Shown here in pieces: positions 12,251-24,690 of a stretch of 64,000 bases of DNA (position 1 is the first letter of the stretch; each line of letters opens with the position of its first letter). The stretch covers positions 1 to 64,000 of the forward strand of contig JAXGGA010003936.1 of NCBI GenBank assembly GCA_038373865.1, given 5' to 3'. The stretch is from Uloborus plumipes (Eukaryota > Arthropoda > Arachnida > Araneae > Uloboridae). The notes under the pieces are model-generated. The model made no database searches, had not been told where the DNA came from, and saw only the letters and a program-made list of their open reading frames with translations. The position numbers were made by a program, and so were the translations under genes.

Positions 12251-13769
12251 CAGGGTTGCCACAGGATACTTAAATGCTACTTTTTGCTACTTTTTTGGAC
12301 ACAAGGCTACTTTAGCTACTTTTTTATGCAAAAACAGGCCAAAAAGCTACTTTTTTTCACTGAATCTGCTTTTTTGGATACTTTTTCCCTCCAACGTTAG
12401 TTTTTTTTTTAAACACCTGGAGATTTCCTTTCCCCCATGGTTTTAAATCAGTTCCATTTCAAGAATAAAACCTTCTCTAAATAGACGTTATGGGCTGCAC
12501 CAATCCACTGCATCCAATCAACAAGTTGGGCTTGGCTTAAGTGATACGAAAACGAAAGTCGATCTTGTATGGAACTGAATTGCATACTTCGTACGTTACC
12601 GATATCTGAGCTTTTCCGGAAGCTGAAACCTTATACAGTGCAGATCTTTGCAGCAACCTCGACTGGGCACAGGGCAGCTACAGTGCGATGCAATACTTTA
12701 GACAAAATGCAAATATATGAATAAAAAGAAAACTGTTCAGCGAAATGCTTTCAAATTTCTACTGCGGGAAGATAATATTGTCCCAAATACGTGTCTGGAG
12801 TTTTTAAAAATATTACCGAAACGAAAATCGGAAATTACAAAAGACATATTTTTTTGCTGTTGCAAAAGTTTAGGCGAAAGTCAGATTTTATGCAAATATC
12901 TCTTGAAAGGTAATTGTTGGAGGAAAGGTGGGGCTTTTTGCTTCGACTATAAGGTGCAGGGATTGCTGAATGAATAATCAAACTCCCAAACTCTCTGTAG
13001 TTCTCGTGTAAAGAAGAAGAGAAAGTTTGGAAGCCAAAATTTGGAAATGAAATCACTTTGCTAATTTTTCGTCTTTTAAATTGGCCCTTGTATGATAGTG
13101 CATTGTTTTTTACTTCGTGGAGAGCAAATTCAGACATGCGTATCGATCAAAAAGGCCAAGAAAAATTATATTTCTTAAAGATGAAGGAACTGTAAAAACA
13201 GCTCGAACTGAAGATTCACTCCTTTATCCTACAAAACTTCTACTTGGGTCAAAAACAGCACGTGACAGCTAAGTCAGGGTATGTTAGAAGACAGTATACA
13301 GTTGAGGATTACGGAAAGAGAGCATGAAGATGAAGAAAATAAATTAAATTGCTTAGTGAACAAAAGGAAAATACTTTGATAGTCATTTTTCTGTAAAAAA
13401 CCAAAAGCATGGATTTTCAGAATAAATTTTCTGTATTTATATGAGTGTATTATTTTTTCATTTGAATGGTAGCAGTCTTGTAAAATAAATTACCTCGATT
13501 GTACTCTTTTGTTTTTTTCCCCTCATTTGTATCTTTGATTTAATGCATCAGTTCAAAACCTGTCTATTTTTTGAACTTGTTTTAAAGCATTACTCATATT
13601 CAGTTTAGCTTGTCACATGTTTCTATTCAGCTTCTTGGCAACTTTTTTTTTTTCATGGCTACTTTTTTGCAACTTTTTTTTATTTTCAAGGCAACTTTTT
13701 TGCAACTTTTTTAGTATTTTTAGGCGACTTTTGCTACTTTTTTGTGACATTTTCCCTGTGGCAACCCTG
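12251..13769. mobile_element. Inverted-repeat DNA element, ends CAGGGTTGCCACAGG
   Basis: A perfect 15-bp inverted pair bounds 1.5 kb: CAGGGTTGCCACAGG on the left, CCTGTGGCAACCCTG on the right. ATCAG flanks both sides (12246-12250, 13770-13774). Subterminal regions repeat gctactttttt units. The CAGGG...CCCTG ends resemble hAT elements, but an 8-bp duplication is not evident. The interior has no recognisable transposase; the two longest overlapping open frames (12717-12977 + and 12835-13137 -) match nothing I know. Confidence 0.6.
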
Positions 13770-14020
13770 ATCAGGTGCTCGGAAAATTAACGTGGGGTAA
13801 CCTGGCATGAAATTCTGCCTGGAATTCGCGATTTTTCCTGTTTTTGACAATTTCCTTCTCTTTTCCAGAATTTTCTTTTTTCAACCCCCCCCCCCCCGGT
13901 CCCTTTTTTGTGATCTGTTTCAGTGAAATTACTAATGTAATTTATGAAAGGCTGATGCTTAAAGGGGGTTTAAATGAATACATTTATTGAGACAAACGAC
14001 AAACCAAACCAAGAAAAAAA

Positions 14021-15389
14021 CTAGCTGTCGTGGCCGTCACGAAACTTTCTTCTATATCTATCTTATGAATTCCGGTTACAAAATAAAATACGTACTCGCC
14101 CAAGTAATTGGAGACAGCTACAATTTCCCAATTATCGTAATAGCCCTGCAAATGCAGAATCAATGAGCGAAATTGGAAATCATTGCAAAAGCCTTGTTTA
14201 GATTAATTGCAAACATTTTATTTGTTAGTAAAAAGAAATTGGCAACAGTTAAAAATTTCAAATCATTGAAAGTTTTCAGCTGTTTTGATAATTAAATAGC
14301 GTGAAAGCGATTTTTTAATGAATTAATTTTTCGCATTGTTGACTAAGCGCAAAAATCACCCCACCCTCCCCCTGGGGCGATTAGCGCCAAAATTTAATCG
14401 ATGCTTGCTTCCATATTGGGTTAGTGTTATTCCAAATTTCATTCAAATCGCAGCAATATTTCCCGAGATACAGTAGGTGCAATGACAAAATAAGCACTTT
14501 TGATTGCTCCACCCCCATTTGAGATATTGACACATAAATTGAATCAGCACCTGTACTCAATAGGGTCTACCTATGGACCAATTTTCGTTTGATTTCGCCG
14601 GTTACTTCCTGAGATATAGCAGTCACCCTCGTGCAGAACACGTGCGATTGCTCCACCCCCCTTCGAGATATTGACAAACAAATTGAATCGGCGATTGTAC
14701 TCAATAGGGTTTACCTATGGACCAATTTTCGTTTGATTCCGCCTGTTACTTCCTGAGATATAGCAATCACCCCCGCGCAGAACACGTGCGATTTCTCCAC
14801 CCCCCTTCAAGATACTGACACACAAATTGAATCAGCACCTGTACTCTATAGGGTCTATCTATGGACCAATTTTCGTTTGATTCCGCTTGTTACTTCCTGA
14901 GATATAGCAATCACCCCCGCGCAGAACACGTGCGATTGCTCCACCCCCCCTCAAGATATTGACACGCAAATTAAATCAGCACCTGTACTCGGTAGGGTCT
15001 ACCTATGGACCAATTTTCGTTTGATTCCGCCGGTTACTTCCTGAGATATAGCAATCACCCACGCGCAGAACACGTGCGATTGCTCCACCCCCCTTGGAGG
15101 AATTCGCTAAACAAAGTCAGGTGCACCAGTTCACATGGTGGTGCATATGTGAAAAAATTTTTGTTCGATTTCATGCAGTAGTTTTTGCTCTAGCGCGGCC
15201 ACAAAAACTGGTCACACACATACAGACTCACACACAGACAGACACACACACACACACAGACAGACATTTTCCAAAAATGGTCGAAATGGACTCAGCGCAC
15301 CTCAAAACGTGCAAATCCGTCAAAATTCGACATTCGAAAATTTTTACGAAACCAATACTTTCTTCTATATAATAGATATAGAAGAAAGT
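14021..15389 (-). mobile_element. Helentron-like non-autonomous element, copy 2 (1369 bp)
   Basis: Same family as 8134-9056, in reverse orientation: CTAG 3' end at 14021 (next to A, i.e. T on the element strand), hairpin, subterminal repeat and the 5' ACTTTCTTCTATAT end at 15389. It has several tandem units of about 145 bp (containing tatctcaggaagtaac in the sense direction) and a CACACAGACAGACA microsatellite near 15222-15266. It is very similar to copy 3 over its whole length, so the two are either recent insertions or a duplicated inverted pair. Confidence 0.6.
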
Positions 15390-16352
15390 AATAAAGGAAA
15401 ATAAACGTACGGTGCAGAGATGTCTTTCGAGAGTTGATCACTTTTTACCTCCTTTTCTTTTTTTTTGTATTTTTCATTTAATCGCTAGTTTTTGCTTTCT
15501 TTTTTTCTCTAATTTTCAACCATCTGGTTTTGATTTTTGAATATTTTTGTCCGTTCTATTTTAGTATACGTGTAGACTGTAGAAATGTAATTTTTTTCCA
15601 TTAGTAATAAGAATTGAAATTTTTGCAGTCAGAGTTTTCTGCAATCGTCTTTAAAGTGTAGATGAATTGTGTTCATCATTTTTATTTCAACTTCAAATTC
15701 TTGGTCTTTCATGTGTGCGGAAGAGAATGACAATTCTTGTCCTCTTAGTAAAAATAGTACATCGTACTTTCGCGTTGTTAAAGTAAAAGAAGGACTAAAA
15801 ATGCATTAAAAGGGGCTTAATGCATCTTTAAAATATCGGATAATAAGTAAAAAAATATCGAAAAATCGCCTAGCAGTCTCCCTCGCCAATGGTGGCAGCT
15901 TCTGGAGGTGGCTACCTCTTTAATCTCCTTGGTGGCTACTGTCTGTTTGCGTTTTGTGCGACTAGCAGCCACGGACGCTTCCATCTGAAAAAGGGGAGTT
16001 TGGTTTGGATGCGCGCTACCCGATGCCTTCAGCTTTTGTTTGCTTACTACTCCCTCGTTGCTTTCCCCCTATTTCGAGAAAGTCCGAAGAGACTTGGCGC
16101 GTGCGCAGATGCGGCAGAGGTCGCACGAAAAAATTTTAGACAGTAATTCATTACATATCTGAATTTTTGTCATTGAAACTAGAGACATAAAATTTGAAGA
16201 AAGATGAGCCAAGGCTTTAGTTTCAAGTTTTTGCTAGAGTTCGGAAAAATAAAACTCGATGCGACTCGTGTGCAGCATGCGATGCTTTGCTTCTCAAATA
16301 GAACAGATTTTTTCTTTTTTTTGCAACGTAAAAATTGTTTTGGACATGGATC
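15390..16352. other. Spacer without a supported gene
   Basis: Contains a moderately GC-richer patch near 15880-16130 with an open frame at 15889-16146. It has no recognisable domain, splice context or homologue, so no gene is called. Confidence 0.35.
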
Positions 16353-16782
16353 CAGGGGTGATTGTGTTCCGGTATTTTACCGGATTTCCGGTATTTTCAT
16401 GAATGATTCTGGTATTTTCATGTACGAAAATACCGGAAATAAAATATTTTTAATTATGCTTTTGTCTTCCCATCTTTGGTTTATTTTTTTTCGAATTTTC
16501 GGTGATTTTCCGATAATTACTAATAATATTCATCGAACAAAAATGTCAAGATGCCATTCCTTTTTTTTGACTAAAAACTATTTGAAACTATTCGAATGTA
16601 TGGAATGTGTCTTGTTTGTTTATAAAAGGCAATTTATTATGAAATATGTATAATTACAAAATTAGGTGTGCTTAAATAATAGGGGCCTTAGTTTTTTGAA
16701 AGAAGCACCCCCTCCTCACAGACACACACATTTTCTTTTCAAAATTTTCAGGTATTTTTTCATGAACTCACAATCACCCCTG
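16353..16782. mobile_element. hAT-type MITE, 430 bp, with 8-bp target duplication
   Basis: Inverted ends CAGGGGTGATTGTG and CACAATCACCCCTG are flanked by a perfect 8-bp direct repeat CATGGATC (16345-16352 and 16783-16790). Subterminal repeats of ccggtatttt are present. Element ends and 8-bp duplication are typical of hAT MITEs. Non-coding. Confidence 0.85.
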
Positions 16783-17245
16783 CATGGATCTCAAATATGA
16801 TTGGCCGATATTCTGGTTTTACCCCGAAATATAAGTAAAAAAATCCAGAAGGAAAATATGTTCTTTTTATGATTTTTAAATAATTTAAGGAAGTCACCCC
16901 TTAAAATATTTTAAAATTGTAATCCTTCTCCCTCCTTGCTACAAATGTTCATGAACTTTTCAGAATCAAGCCCCTTAAAAGAGCATTAACGAAAAAAAAA
17001 AAAAAAAAACTGAACATCTGATTCAAGCTGGATTTTCTTTCTTTCTTTTTTTTTTCAACTTTTTAATTCGATAGACCCATAACTTTTAATATTTTTAAAG
17101 CATTACTTTTTCTTCATCTTTGAAATAATGATCTACTAACCTTTGGGGGAATTAATGTTAAAATGTTAACCTCGGTGTGAGTGTCGCTTATACTTTTTAA
17201 AAGAGAACAATTTGTAAAACTTCTGTTGGAAACGATGTTTTTTAA

Positions 17246-17910
17246 GGCTACAGTGGACAAATAAAATTGATTTTTTCAATTATTGATTTATGTGTCTAAA
17301 ACTTTGTGTGCTTGTATTATTGTATATTTACTACATCTAAAAGCATAAAAAACACAAATTAGTGCAAAAACCATGAATGCTTTTTTTCAAATTTCAAATT
17401 TAAATATTTTTTTAATAAAATTTCAAAATGTTCCAGGCGTCGCAATTTTTTTTCAAACTTTGAATTTCCACTTAATTTTCAATCATTAGGCATAATTGCA
17501 TAAAACAATGCATCACATGCAATGTTTTATGTGGTAGTTTATAAAAGATGGCTGAAAATGAAAATTTATATGATTTTTTCAACTGAAAATTTTTATTTTC
17601 AGCCATCTTTTATAAACTATTTCATAAAACACTGTTTTTAATGCATTGTTTTGTGCCATCATGCCTAATGATTGAAAATTAAGTGGAAATTCAAAATTTG
17701 AAAAAAAATTGCGACGCCTGGAACATTTTGAAATATTGTTAAAAAATACTTAAATTTGAAATTTGAAAAAAAAAGTATTCATTGTTTTTGCACTAATTTG
17801 TGTTTTTTATACTTTTAGATGTCGTAAATATACAATAATACAAGCACACTAAGTTTTAGACATATAAATCAATAATTGAAAAAAATCAATTTTATTTGTC
17901 CACTGTAGCC
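17246..17910. mobile_element. Palindromic foldback MITE, 665 bp
   Basis: Arms of about 300 bp (17246-17550 and 17595-17910) are nearly perfect reverse complements around a short AT-rich centre. Ends are GGCTACAGTGGACAAAT and its complement. Two readings fit: TTAA flanks at 17242-17245 and 17911-17914 (piggyBac-like), or TA flanks around CAGTGG...CCACTG (Tc1/mariner-like, 17251-17905). No coding sequence. Confidence 0.75.
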
Positions 17911-17990
17911 TTAAATGTAAAAGATACATCCTTCTTTCCCTTGCAAACCCCTTTCATAATTCAAAGGAAGTTAGCGCACCCATGATTTTT

Positions 17991-19367
17991 ACTTTCTTCT
18001 ATATCTATTATATAGAAGAAAGTATTGGTTTCGTAAAAATTTTCGAATGTCGAATTTTGACGGATTTGCACGTTTTGAGGTGCGCTGAGTCCATTTCGAC
18101 CATTTTTGGAAAATGTCTGTCTGTGTGTGTGTGTGTGTGTGTGTGTCTGTCTGTGTGTGAGTCTGTATGTGTGTGACCAGTTTTTGTGGCCGCGCTAGAG
18201 CAAAAACTACTGCATGAAATCGAACAAAAATTTTTTTACATATGCACCACCATGTGAACTGGTGCACCTGACTTTGTTTAGCGAATTCCTCCAAGGGGGG
18301 TGGAGCAATCGCACGTGTTCTGCGCGTGGGTGATTGCTATATCTCAGGAAGTAACCGGCGGAATAAAACGAAAATTGGTCCATAGATAGACCCTACCGAG
18401 TACAGGTGCTGATTTAATTTGCGTGTCAATATCTTGAAGGGGGGTGGAGCAATCGCACGTGTTCTGCGCGGGGGTGATTGCTATATCTCAGGAAGTAACA
18501 AGCGGAATCAAACGAAAATTGGTCCATAGATAGACCTTATAGAGTACAGGTGCTGATTCAATTTGTGTGTCAGTATCTTGAAGGGGGGTGGAGAAATCGC
18601 ACGTGTTCTGCGCGGGGGTGATTGCTATATCTCAGGAAGTAACAGGCGGAATCAAACGAAAATTGGTCCATAGGTAAACCCTATTGAGTACAATCGCTGA
18701 TTCAATTTGTTTGTCAATATCTCGAAGGGGGGTGGAGCAATCGCACGTGTTCTGCACGAGGGTGACTGCTATATCTCAGGAAGTAACCGGCGAAATCAAA
18801 CGAAAATTGGTCCATAGGTAGACCCTATTGAGTACAGGTGCTGATTCAATTTGTGTGTCAATATCTCAAATGGGGGTGGAGCAATCAAAAGTGCTTATTT
18901 TGTCATTGCACCTACTGTATCTCGGGAAATATTGCTGCGATTTGAATGAAATTTGGAATAACACTAACCCAATATGGAAGCAAGCATCGATTAAATTTTG
19001 GCGCCAATCGCCCCAGGGGGAGGGTGGGGTGATTTTTGCGCTTAGTCAACAATGCGAAAAATTAATTCATTAAAAAATCGCTTTCACGCTATTTAATTAT
19101 CAAAACAGCTGAAAACTTTCAATGATTTGAAATTTTTAACTGTTGCCAATTTCTTTTTACTAACAAATAAAATGTTTGCAATTAATCTAAACAAGGCTTT
19201 TGCAATGATTTCCAATTTCGCTCATTGATTGTGCATTTGCAGGGCTATTACGATAATTGGGAAATTGTAGCTGTCTCCAATTACTTGGGCGAGTACGTAT
19301 TTTATTTTGTAACCGGAATTCATAAGATAGATATAGAAGAAAGTTTCGTGACGGCCACGACAGCTAG
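17991..19367 (+). mobile_element. Helentron-like non-autonomous element, copy 3 (1377 bp)
   Basis: Third copy of the family: 5' ACTTTCTTCTATAT hairpin end, TG microsatellite near 18117-18170, at least four tandem units of about 145 bp (units begin near 18298, 18441, 18585 and 18727) plus a diverged partial unit, 3' subterminal repeat, tcgtg...cacga hairpin and CAGCTAG followed by T. Copy 1 has only one tandem unit, so the core expands and contracts while the ends are conserved. Confidence 0.6.
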
Positions 19368-19870
19368 TTCCTATAAGGGGTTAGAAGTTTTGTGAGGAAC
19401 TCCGATACACTCCTTAGGATTACAGTGAAACTCGGATTTTACGTCAGCCGAAACTATACGTTTCCCCTCAATGTACGTTTTCTGCTTTCCTTCAGCAAAT
19501 TTATTTCAATGTTTTACCCGTATTTAACGTTTTTTAAACCCAGTCCCTTGAGAAACGTAAAATCGGGATTTTGCTGTACTTTGACATTGAAGGTGAAAGA
19601 AAAAAAAACATGTTTAAGTTTTGATTCGTGATTTTAAGGAACAAAAGAGTTAGGACATGCAATACACTCGGCTATTTCGATCCATGGAATGCAGTTTCGA
19701 GCTTATTATGCTCTCATCAGCATGGAATACGAAAGTAGTCTAGTTAGAGACAAAAATCCTCTTATAAAGCAATCCTTTGCTAAATAAGAATAAGCTGGTG
19801 AGAAACTTTTCTTCTGAAATTTTCTTGAAAAAGTTGTTCCAAAAAAAAAAGAAGCGGAAAAATCAATTTT

Positions 19871-19906
<36 letters not shown>

Positions 19907-20755
19907 TTTGTCTTGTTAAGGGAGTTTGTTATCAGACTTCTGGGAGGGGCTCAAGCGTTTAGCTCCCCCCGTGAGTCGGGCAACTGACACGAATTCTTTG
20001 CAATGTAAATCAGTGATTCTCAACCTTTTTACAGCTACCGCCCCCTTTAGGATAGGAAATGTTTTCAGCGCCCCCTTTGCTGACTTGCGCAAAACTAGAA
20101 GGTGGGGGGGGGGGGGGGTAAAGCAGTTTTCTTGACCAATTTAACTCTATAATTTTTCGCCAAAAGATAGTTTAAAAATGATTATAGAATAAAAAAACTT
20201 ATTCTTATTTGCTTTTCTTTATAAGATGATCTTTAGAGAAAGTGGGCATTTTTCCTCTCTGAAAAACTCAGAGTTGCAATCATGTACCTAGAATGGATTC
20301 ATTAAATGAGTGAACCATTTTTAAGGTAAACAAGAACAACATGATTTGAAATAAAAATGCACCGTTTTCAACATTTTTTAGTTGAAAACCAATTTATTTT
20401 GAAAAATACACTACTGTCACGCGACTCCCCTTCCCATGTTATGGGTGATGTCGTATAGTGGATCGTGAAGTAAAGAGACTTTCTTAAAGTTAACTAGTTT
20501 ATTGGAAGAGGAGGGCATGGACGCACGATCATAGTACAAATGGCATGAACAACTATTTCAGATTCTATTAGAAAGTTATTGGGGAGGATGAAAGATGGAG
20601 ATACTCACCGAGTATCCTGAATGAGGGACTTCTGATTTTCTTGGTCCTGCCTCTCTGACTGCTCTGTCTGCCCTTTGATCCGAATATATGAAGCTTTTAT
20701 ACATCTGGGATTTTGAGACTTTCGCCCTGCGTTAAGATATGCACGTAGGCACTTA

Positions 20756-22184
20756 GAGCAAGAATCTGAGAAACTGTCACGCCTAGCATTATGGGGTGAT
20801 TCATGACCTCTCACATTTTCTCCCAAAAATTACCAAATGTTTATCATCTTATTGAAAGACCAAATCCAGAATGTTTTATTCTAAAGTTGAGTTGTTTAGT
20901 TTTTATGGATCCCTAAAGGTGAAGGCGCGGCATCAAAAATTAAGCGGATTTTCAAGACATGGAAGTTGCTGTGGGCCAAAACTCCTATCAGGAACTGTTT
21001 AACTCCAATTTTCTTTTTGTATATGGAATACAGAAGGTTGAAACTTTACAAAATGAATGTTAAATTTGTGGTAAGTTGTTGCCGTAAGACCAAAGTTGTT
21101 ATTGAAAGACCAAATCCAGAATGTTTTATTCTAAAGTTGAGTTGTTTAGTTTTTATGGATCCCTAAAGGTGAAGGCGCGGCATCAAAAATTAAGCGGATT
21201 TTCAAGACATGGAAGTTGCTGTGGGCCAAAACTCCTATCAGGAACTGTTTAACTCCAATTTTCTTTTTGTATATGGAATACAGAAGGTTGAAACTTTACA
21301 AAATGAATGTTAAATTTGTGGTAAGTTGTTGCCGTAAGGTCAGTGAAGGCCCTAAAAAAAAAGGCATTTTTGACGTTTTTTAGCGTTTTTGAGGTCCAAA
21401 AACAGCTTGTACATTTCAGTTGGCACGGCATAAGTGGTATCGTTTGAAAGACCAGTGTAAGCACTTTAAAATAATGTATAAATAACCGAGCAAAGTTCAA
21501 CGTGCTTTTAGTTGCGTAAGGCCGAAATATGAAAAATGTCGTATTTTACCCATATTCAAACGGTCATAACTTCCTCTGCCAACAACATAAAAAAAATATT
21601 TCAATATGTTGTTGGCAAAGGAAGTTATGACCGTTTGAATATCGGTAAAATATGACATTTTTCATATTTCGGCCTTACGCAACTAAAAGCACGTTGAACT
21701 TTCCTCGGTTATTTATACATTATTTTAAAGTGCTTACACTGGTCTTTCAAACGAAACTACTTTTGCCTTGCCAACTGAAATGTACAAGCTGTTTTTGGAC
21801 CTCAAAAACGCTAAAAAACGTCAAAAATGCCTTGTTTTGAGGGCCTTCACTGACTGACCTTACGGCAACAACTTACCACAAATTTAACATTCATTTTTTA
21901 AAGTTTCAACCTTCTGTCTTCCATATACAAAAAAGAAAAAAAAAGGAGTTAAACAGTTCCTGGTAAGAGTTTTGGCTCACAGCAACTTCCATGTCTTGAA
22001 AATCCGCTTAATTTTTGATGCCGCACCTTCAACTTTAGGGGTCCATAAAAACTAAACAACTCAACTTTATAGCAAAACATTCTGGATTTGATCTTTCGAT
22101 AAGATAATAAACATTTGCTAATTTTTTGGAAAAAATCTGAAACGTCATGAATCACAGGCGTGACACTCTCTCAGATTCTTGCTC
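20756..22184. mobile_element. Foldback element with internal tandem duplication
   Basis: The ends gagcaagaatctgag...tgtcacgcct and their complement pair closely. The left arm holds two copies of a block of about 250 bp (starting at cttattgaaag near 20850 and 21098). The right arm (about 21600-22140) is the reverse complement, meeting at a centre near 21585 (ttgttggca...). Open frames inside are mirrored across the palindrome and are not genes. Confidence 0.75.
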
Positions 22185-23694
22185 GTAATAAATAAACCAA
22201 AATGACCTATTGAAGCACAAAAAACACATATTTAAACTACTTTTGTTGATATTGAGAAAGGTCGAGAGTTTTCTAAAGAAATTTTTTTCACATTATATTC
22301 TGAAAAATATGATTGTTAGCTAGCTACCTTTAGTATTGTTACAAATCTTGTAAATAGTTGTTGTTTTTCCTGCCTTGCACCATTTTGGCGAGGAATCGCT
22401 TGGTGTCACTAGTTTTGGTTTTATCTGGCAACATGTTGCAAAAGTATCTGAAGAATCCCCTTTTACCATTTGTATACCGACCCTGTATCATTTTGTAGTT
22501 TTTGCACTTCTCCTACATTTAATATAGTAGAGCGGCATAAAGCCAAATTTTGGCCGAATTGTGCACTTCGAGGTAAAAGCAATTTTTTTTTAGATTCTTG
22601 TTTTGGGACCTTTTTTGAACGTTTTTAGGCACGGAGGCATTCGCTAAGTTACTTGGATCATTTTTTATATCGTCTCAAAGTTATTTTACGCGCGCATAGG
22701 ACTTGCAGTCCAGTCATATTAGACATTAAATTCGCACATCATGTTGTAGTTCTAATTTTTTAATATGTTGTTTGGGTCACCTAGGGTAGTGTAAATCTAA
22801 GTTTGCAGTTTTCTAAAACTTGTGCTCGCCGCGTAACTCGCGAAAAACTACGAAATTTTCCGACTTTTTTCAGTTTTCCTCTTATAACTCCTAAACTATG
22901 CAACTTTTGAATATGCATGTGGCTACCCATTTTAAAGAACACTAAATTTCAAAGAATTTAAGCTCACGTGGTGCTCTGTGAGCCCAATAGTTTAGGAGAT
23001 ATCGTATTTCAAAGAAGGTCATTTTTTGCGAAAAACGCAAAAAAAACATGCTTTAATCACATTTCGGACCAAATACCAACATAAATTCCTACTCTACAAG
23101 TAAAAATTGTACATTAAGTTACAGTACATTTAATTGACTTTCATTTAAGGCAAAATTGAAGTCTGTAAGTTGAATAGTTCTTTTATAATCTCGAAACAAC
23201 AAATATTTGTTTTTGCGAATGACTTCGAAATTTTCCGACTTTTTTCAGTGTTTCCTTTGTAACTCTAACTTTATGCAACTTATGAAAATACATGTGGCTA
23301 CCCATTTTAAAGAACACTAAATTTCGCAGAACTTAAGCTCACGTGGTGCTCTGTAAGACGAATAGTTGAGGAAATATCGTACTTCGAAAATGTGTCATTT
23401 TTTGCAAAAAATGAAAAAAAAAAAAAAAAACGCGCTTTAATCACATTTCGGACCGAATAGCAACAGAAATTCCTACTCTACAAGTAAAAAATGGACATTG
23501 AGTTGCAGTACATTTAATTGGCTTTCATTTAAGGCAAAATTGAAGTCTGTAAGTTGTATAGTTCTTTTATAATCGCGAAGCAACAAATATTTGTTTTTGC
23601 AAAAAACTGCTAAATTTTCCGACTTTTTTCAGTTTCCTATGTAACTAACTTGATGCAACTTATGAAAATACATGTGCATCACATCCCAGGTAGC

Positions 23695-23792
23695 ACAAAA
23701 AACGTTTAAACGTTTTATAAACGTTTTTAATCGGTTGTTACAACGTTAATAACCATTTTACAACCTTTAAAAAACAAAGTGTGCTACTTGGG
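23695..23792. mobile_element. Small inverted-repeat MITE, 98 bp
   Basis: CCCAGGTAGCAC at the left and GTGCTACTTGGG at the right are near-perfect inverted repeats around a core rich in aacgtt motifs. It lies at the junction between the left arm of the giant foldback and the decayed gene. Confidence 0.6.
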
Positions 23793-24690
23793 ATGGTTGC
23801 AGTCGAATTTTCATCAGGACAGTGGACACCGATGTTGTCGTCTTGCCCACTGCGCTTCTTCAAGACCTCCAGGGATGTGATCAGCTGTGGGTGGTGCCAG
23901 TTAGGTACAGGAAAATCGTACCGAATCTTTGATATCTGCGACATAGCTAAACGACTTGGTCCAGAAAAGTGTTCAGGACTTGAAGTGTTCCACGCTTTTA
24001 CAGGTTGTGACATAACTTCGTCTTTTAGAAACAAAGGAAAACGATCAGCTTGGTCAGCATGGCAATCTTTACCTGCGCTTAACGAAGTATTTAAATCTCT
24101 TTCGCAACCCCTTACTCCAGCAGAAGTACTGTGTATGGTTCCTGGGCTGGAAAAGTAAGTCGTAGTATTATATGATAGATGCAGTGAAGATGATACTGTC
24201 AACGCCGTGCGGAAAACTTGATTCTTCTCTAAAGGAAGGGAAATCGAAAATATTCCCCCAAATCAGGACGCACTAATACAGCATGCTCTTCGAACGTCAT
24301 TTCGAGCTGGGCATGTATGGAAGAAGAGTCTGCAGGTAACTCCTGTGCTGCCTGACCCTCAAGAGTATGGCTGGATAAAATCTAGCGAATCTCCTGTGAC
24401 TTGGAAGGTATTCCTACCTTCTTTTCTTTTATTATAACTTAAACGTTTTATTGTAGTAATGCAACTAAAATCTAATTATTTTCAGGTTAAATGGACTTCG
24501 ATTCCCCCTGCTTCCGTAGCCTGTCAGGAAATAATCTCGTGTGCCTGCAGGACGAAGTGTCGTACATCTCGATGAGGTTGTGGAAAAGCTGGTCTCCCTT
24601 GCACTTCCTTGTGCAAAAATGGGGGTTGTGAAAATGACGAGACCCGCTGAGATGAACCCTCAAAATGTTCAAATCCTGCTTTTGTAATAA
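23793..24690 (+). pseudogene. Decayed transposon-associated protein gene with CXC-type cysteine cluster
   Basis: The reading frames spell fragments of a widespread repeat-associated uncharacterised protein: a VDTDVVVLP segment, GTGKSYRIFDICDIAKRLG, FHAFTGCDITSSFRNKGKRS, LYDRCSEDDTVNAVRK, IPPNQDALIQHALR, and a final cysteine-rich part (ACQEIISCACRTKC, then KAGLPCTSLC). A probable 78-bp intron lies at 24408-24485. The gene is broken: a frameshift sits between the DTDVVV and GTGK parts (about 23890-23905), in-frame stops occur after GLEK (about 24156) and near 24219, and another stop lies in the cysteine cluster. Family identity comes from remembered motif order; the function of the family is not established to my knowledge. 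It probably travelled inside the surrounding foldback element. Confidence 0.65.

Noticed and set aside
12717..13137. Overlapping frames inside the CAGGGTTGCC element
   Set aside because: They have no transposase motif (no DDE, zinc-finger or hAT dimerisation signature) and lie on opposite strands of the same DNA.
15889..16146. 85-residue frame in a GC-richer patch
   Set aside because: No known domain, start context or splice support; composition alone can explain it.
23738..24202. 154-residue frame on the minus strand
   Set aside because: It is antisense to the decayed plus-strand gene, whose recognisable motifs account for the open sequence.
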